A stretch of 14,183 nt of DNA from Egaibacter sp046050465. GTDB taxonomy: Bacteria; Pseudomonadota; Gammaproteobacteria; Burkholderiales; Burkholderiaceae_C. Each line of letters starts with the position of its first letter. Within the stretch, counting starts at the first letter, position 1. Both the position numbers and the translations under genes were made by a program. Location: positions 1-14,183 of the forward strand of contig JBJOPS010000064.1 of assembly GCA_046050465.1 (NCBI GenBank). The letters run 5' to 3'. The notes beneath the pieces are model-generated. The model worked only from the letters and a program-made list of their open reading frames with translations. It searched no databases and had not been told where the DNA came from. Positions 13,534 to 14,183 of this stretch are shown in pieces.

Positions 13534-14183
<650 letters not shown>

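Overview
The window looks like the chromosome of a betaproteobacterium of the order Burkholderiales, most likely the Comamonadaceae (Rhodoferax/Polaromonas-like). The basis is the overall protein character (RodA, TldD, ProS followed by a small lytic transglycosylase), moderate to high GC, and short GCTA-N9-TAGC palindromic repeats of a kind I associate with that family. No rRNA, tRNA, CRISPR array, insertion sequence or phage gene was seen.

Layout. (1) Positions 1-2742, + strand: the last codons of an upstream gene (probably the PBP2 gene mrdA), rodA (elongasome glycosyltransferase) and tldD (metallopeptidase). (2) Positions 2743-5425, + strand: a 227-base spacer with a strong hairpin, a ClsB-type cardiolipin synthase, then a tight two-gene unit of a GTP cyclohydrolase I (folE) and a stand-alone BLUF blue-light photoreceptor. 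The unit is preceded by a striking alternating TGGTTAA/TTAACCA operator-like array and followed by a probable intrinsic terminator. (3) Positions 5596-10337, - strand: a compact six-gene operon read as LysE exporter, EamA/DMT exporter, DJ-1/PfpI protein, cupin, PLP aminotransferase, PhzF-family protein. It is divergent from a MocR-type (GntR plus aminotransferase) regulator at 10440-11864. (4) Positions 11994-14183, - strand: a lone FliA-type sigma factor of lower GC with no flagellar neighbours, then a lytic transglycosylase translationally coupled to prolyl-tRNA synthetase, which runs off the window.

How the parts may work together. The folE-BLUF pair suggests light-linked pterin/folate supply. 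The MocR-controlled operon looks like a sense, modify and export module for an amino-acid-like compound: the regulator carries a PLP amino-acid-binding fold, two different exporter families are present, and the enzymes are of transaminase, isomerase and detoxification types. Neither assignment of purpose is proven by sequence alone.

The most unusual structural signals are three copies of a 17-nt palindromic element, two of them inserted in frame in protein-coding genes (the phzF gene and the MocR linker) and one spanning the cls stop codon. Others are the operator array upstream of folE, a sharp GC change inside rodA, and a + strand terminator placed just upstream of the - strand sigma factor gene.
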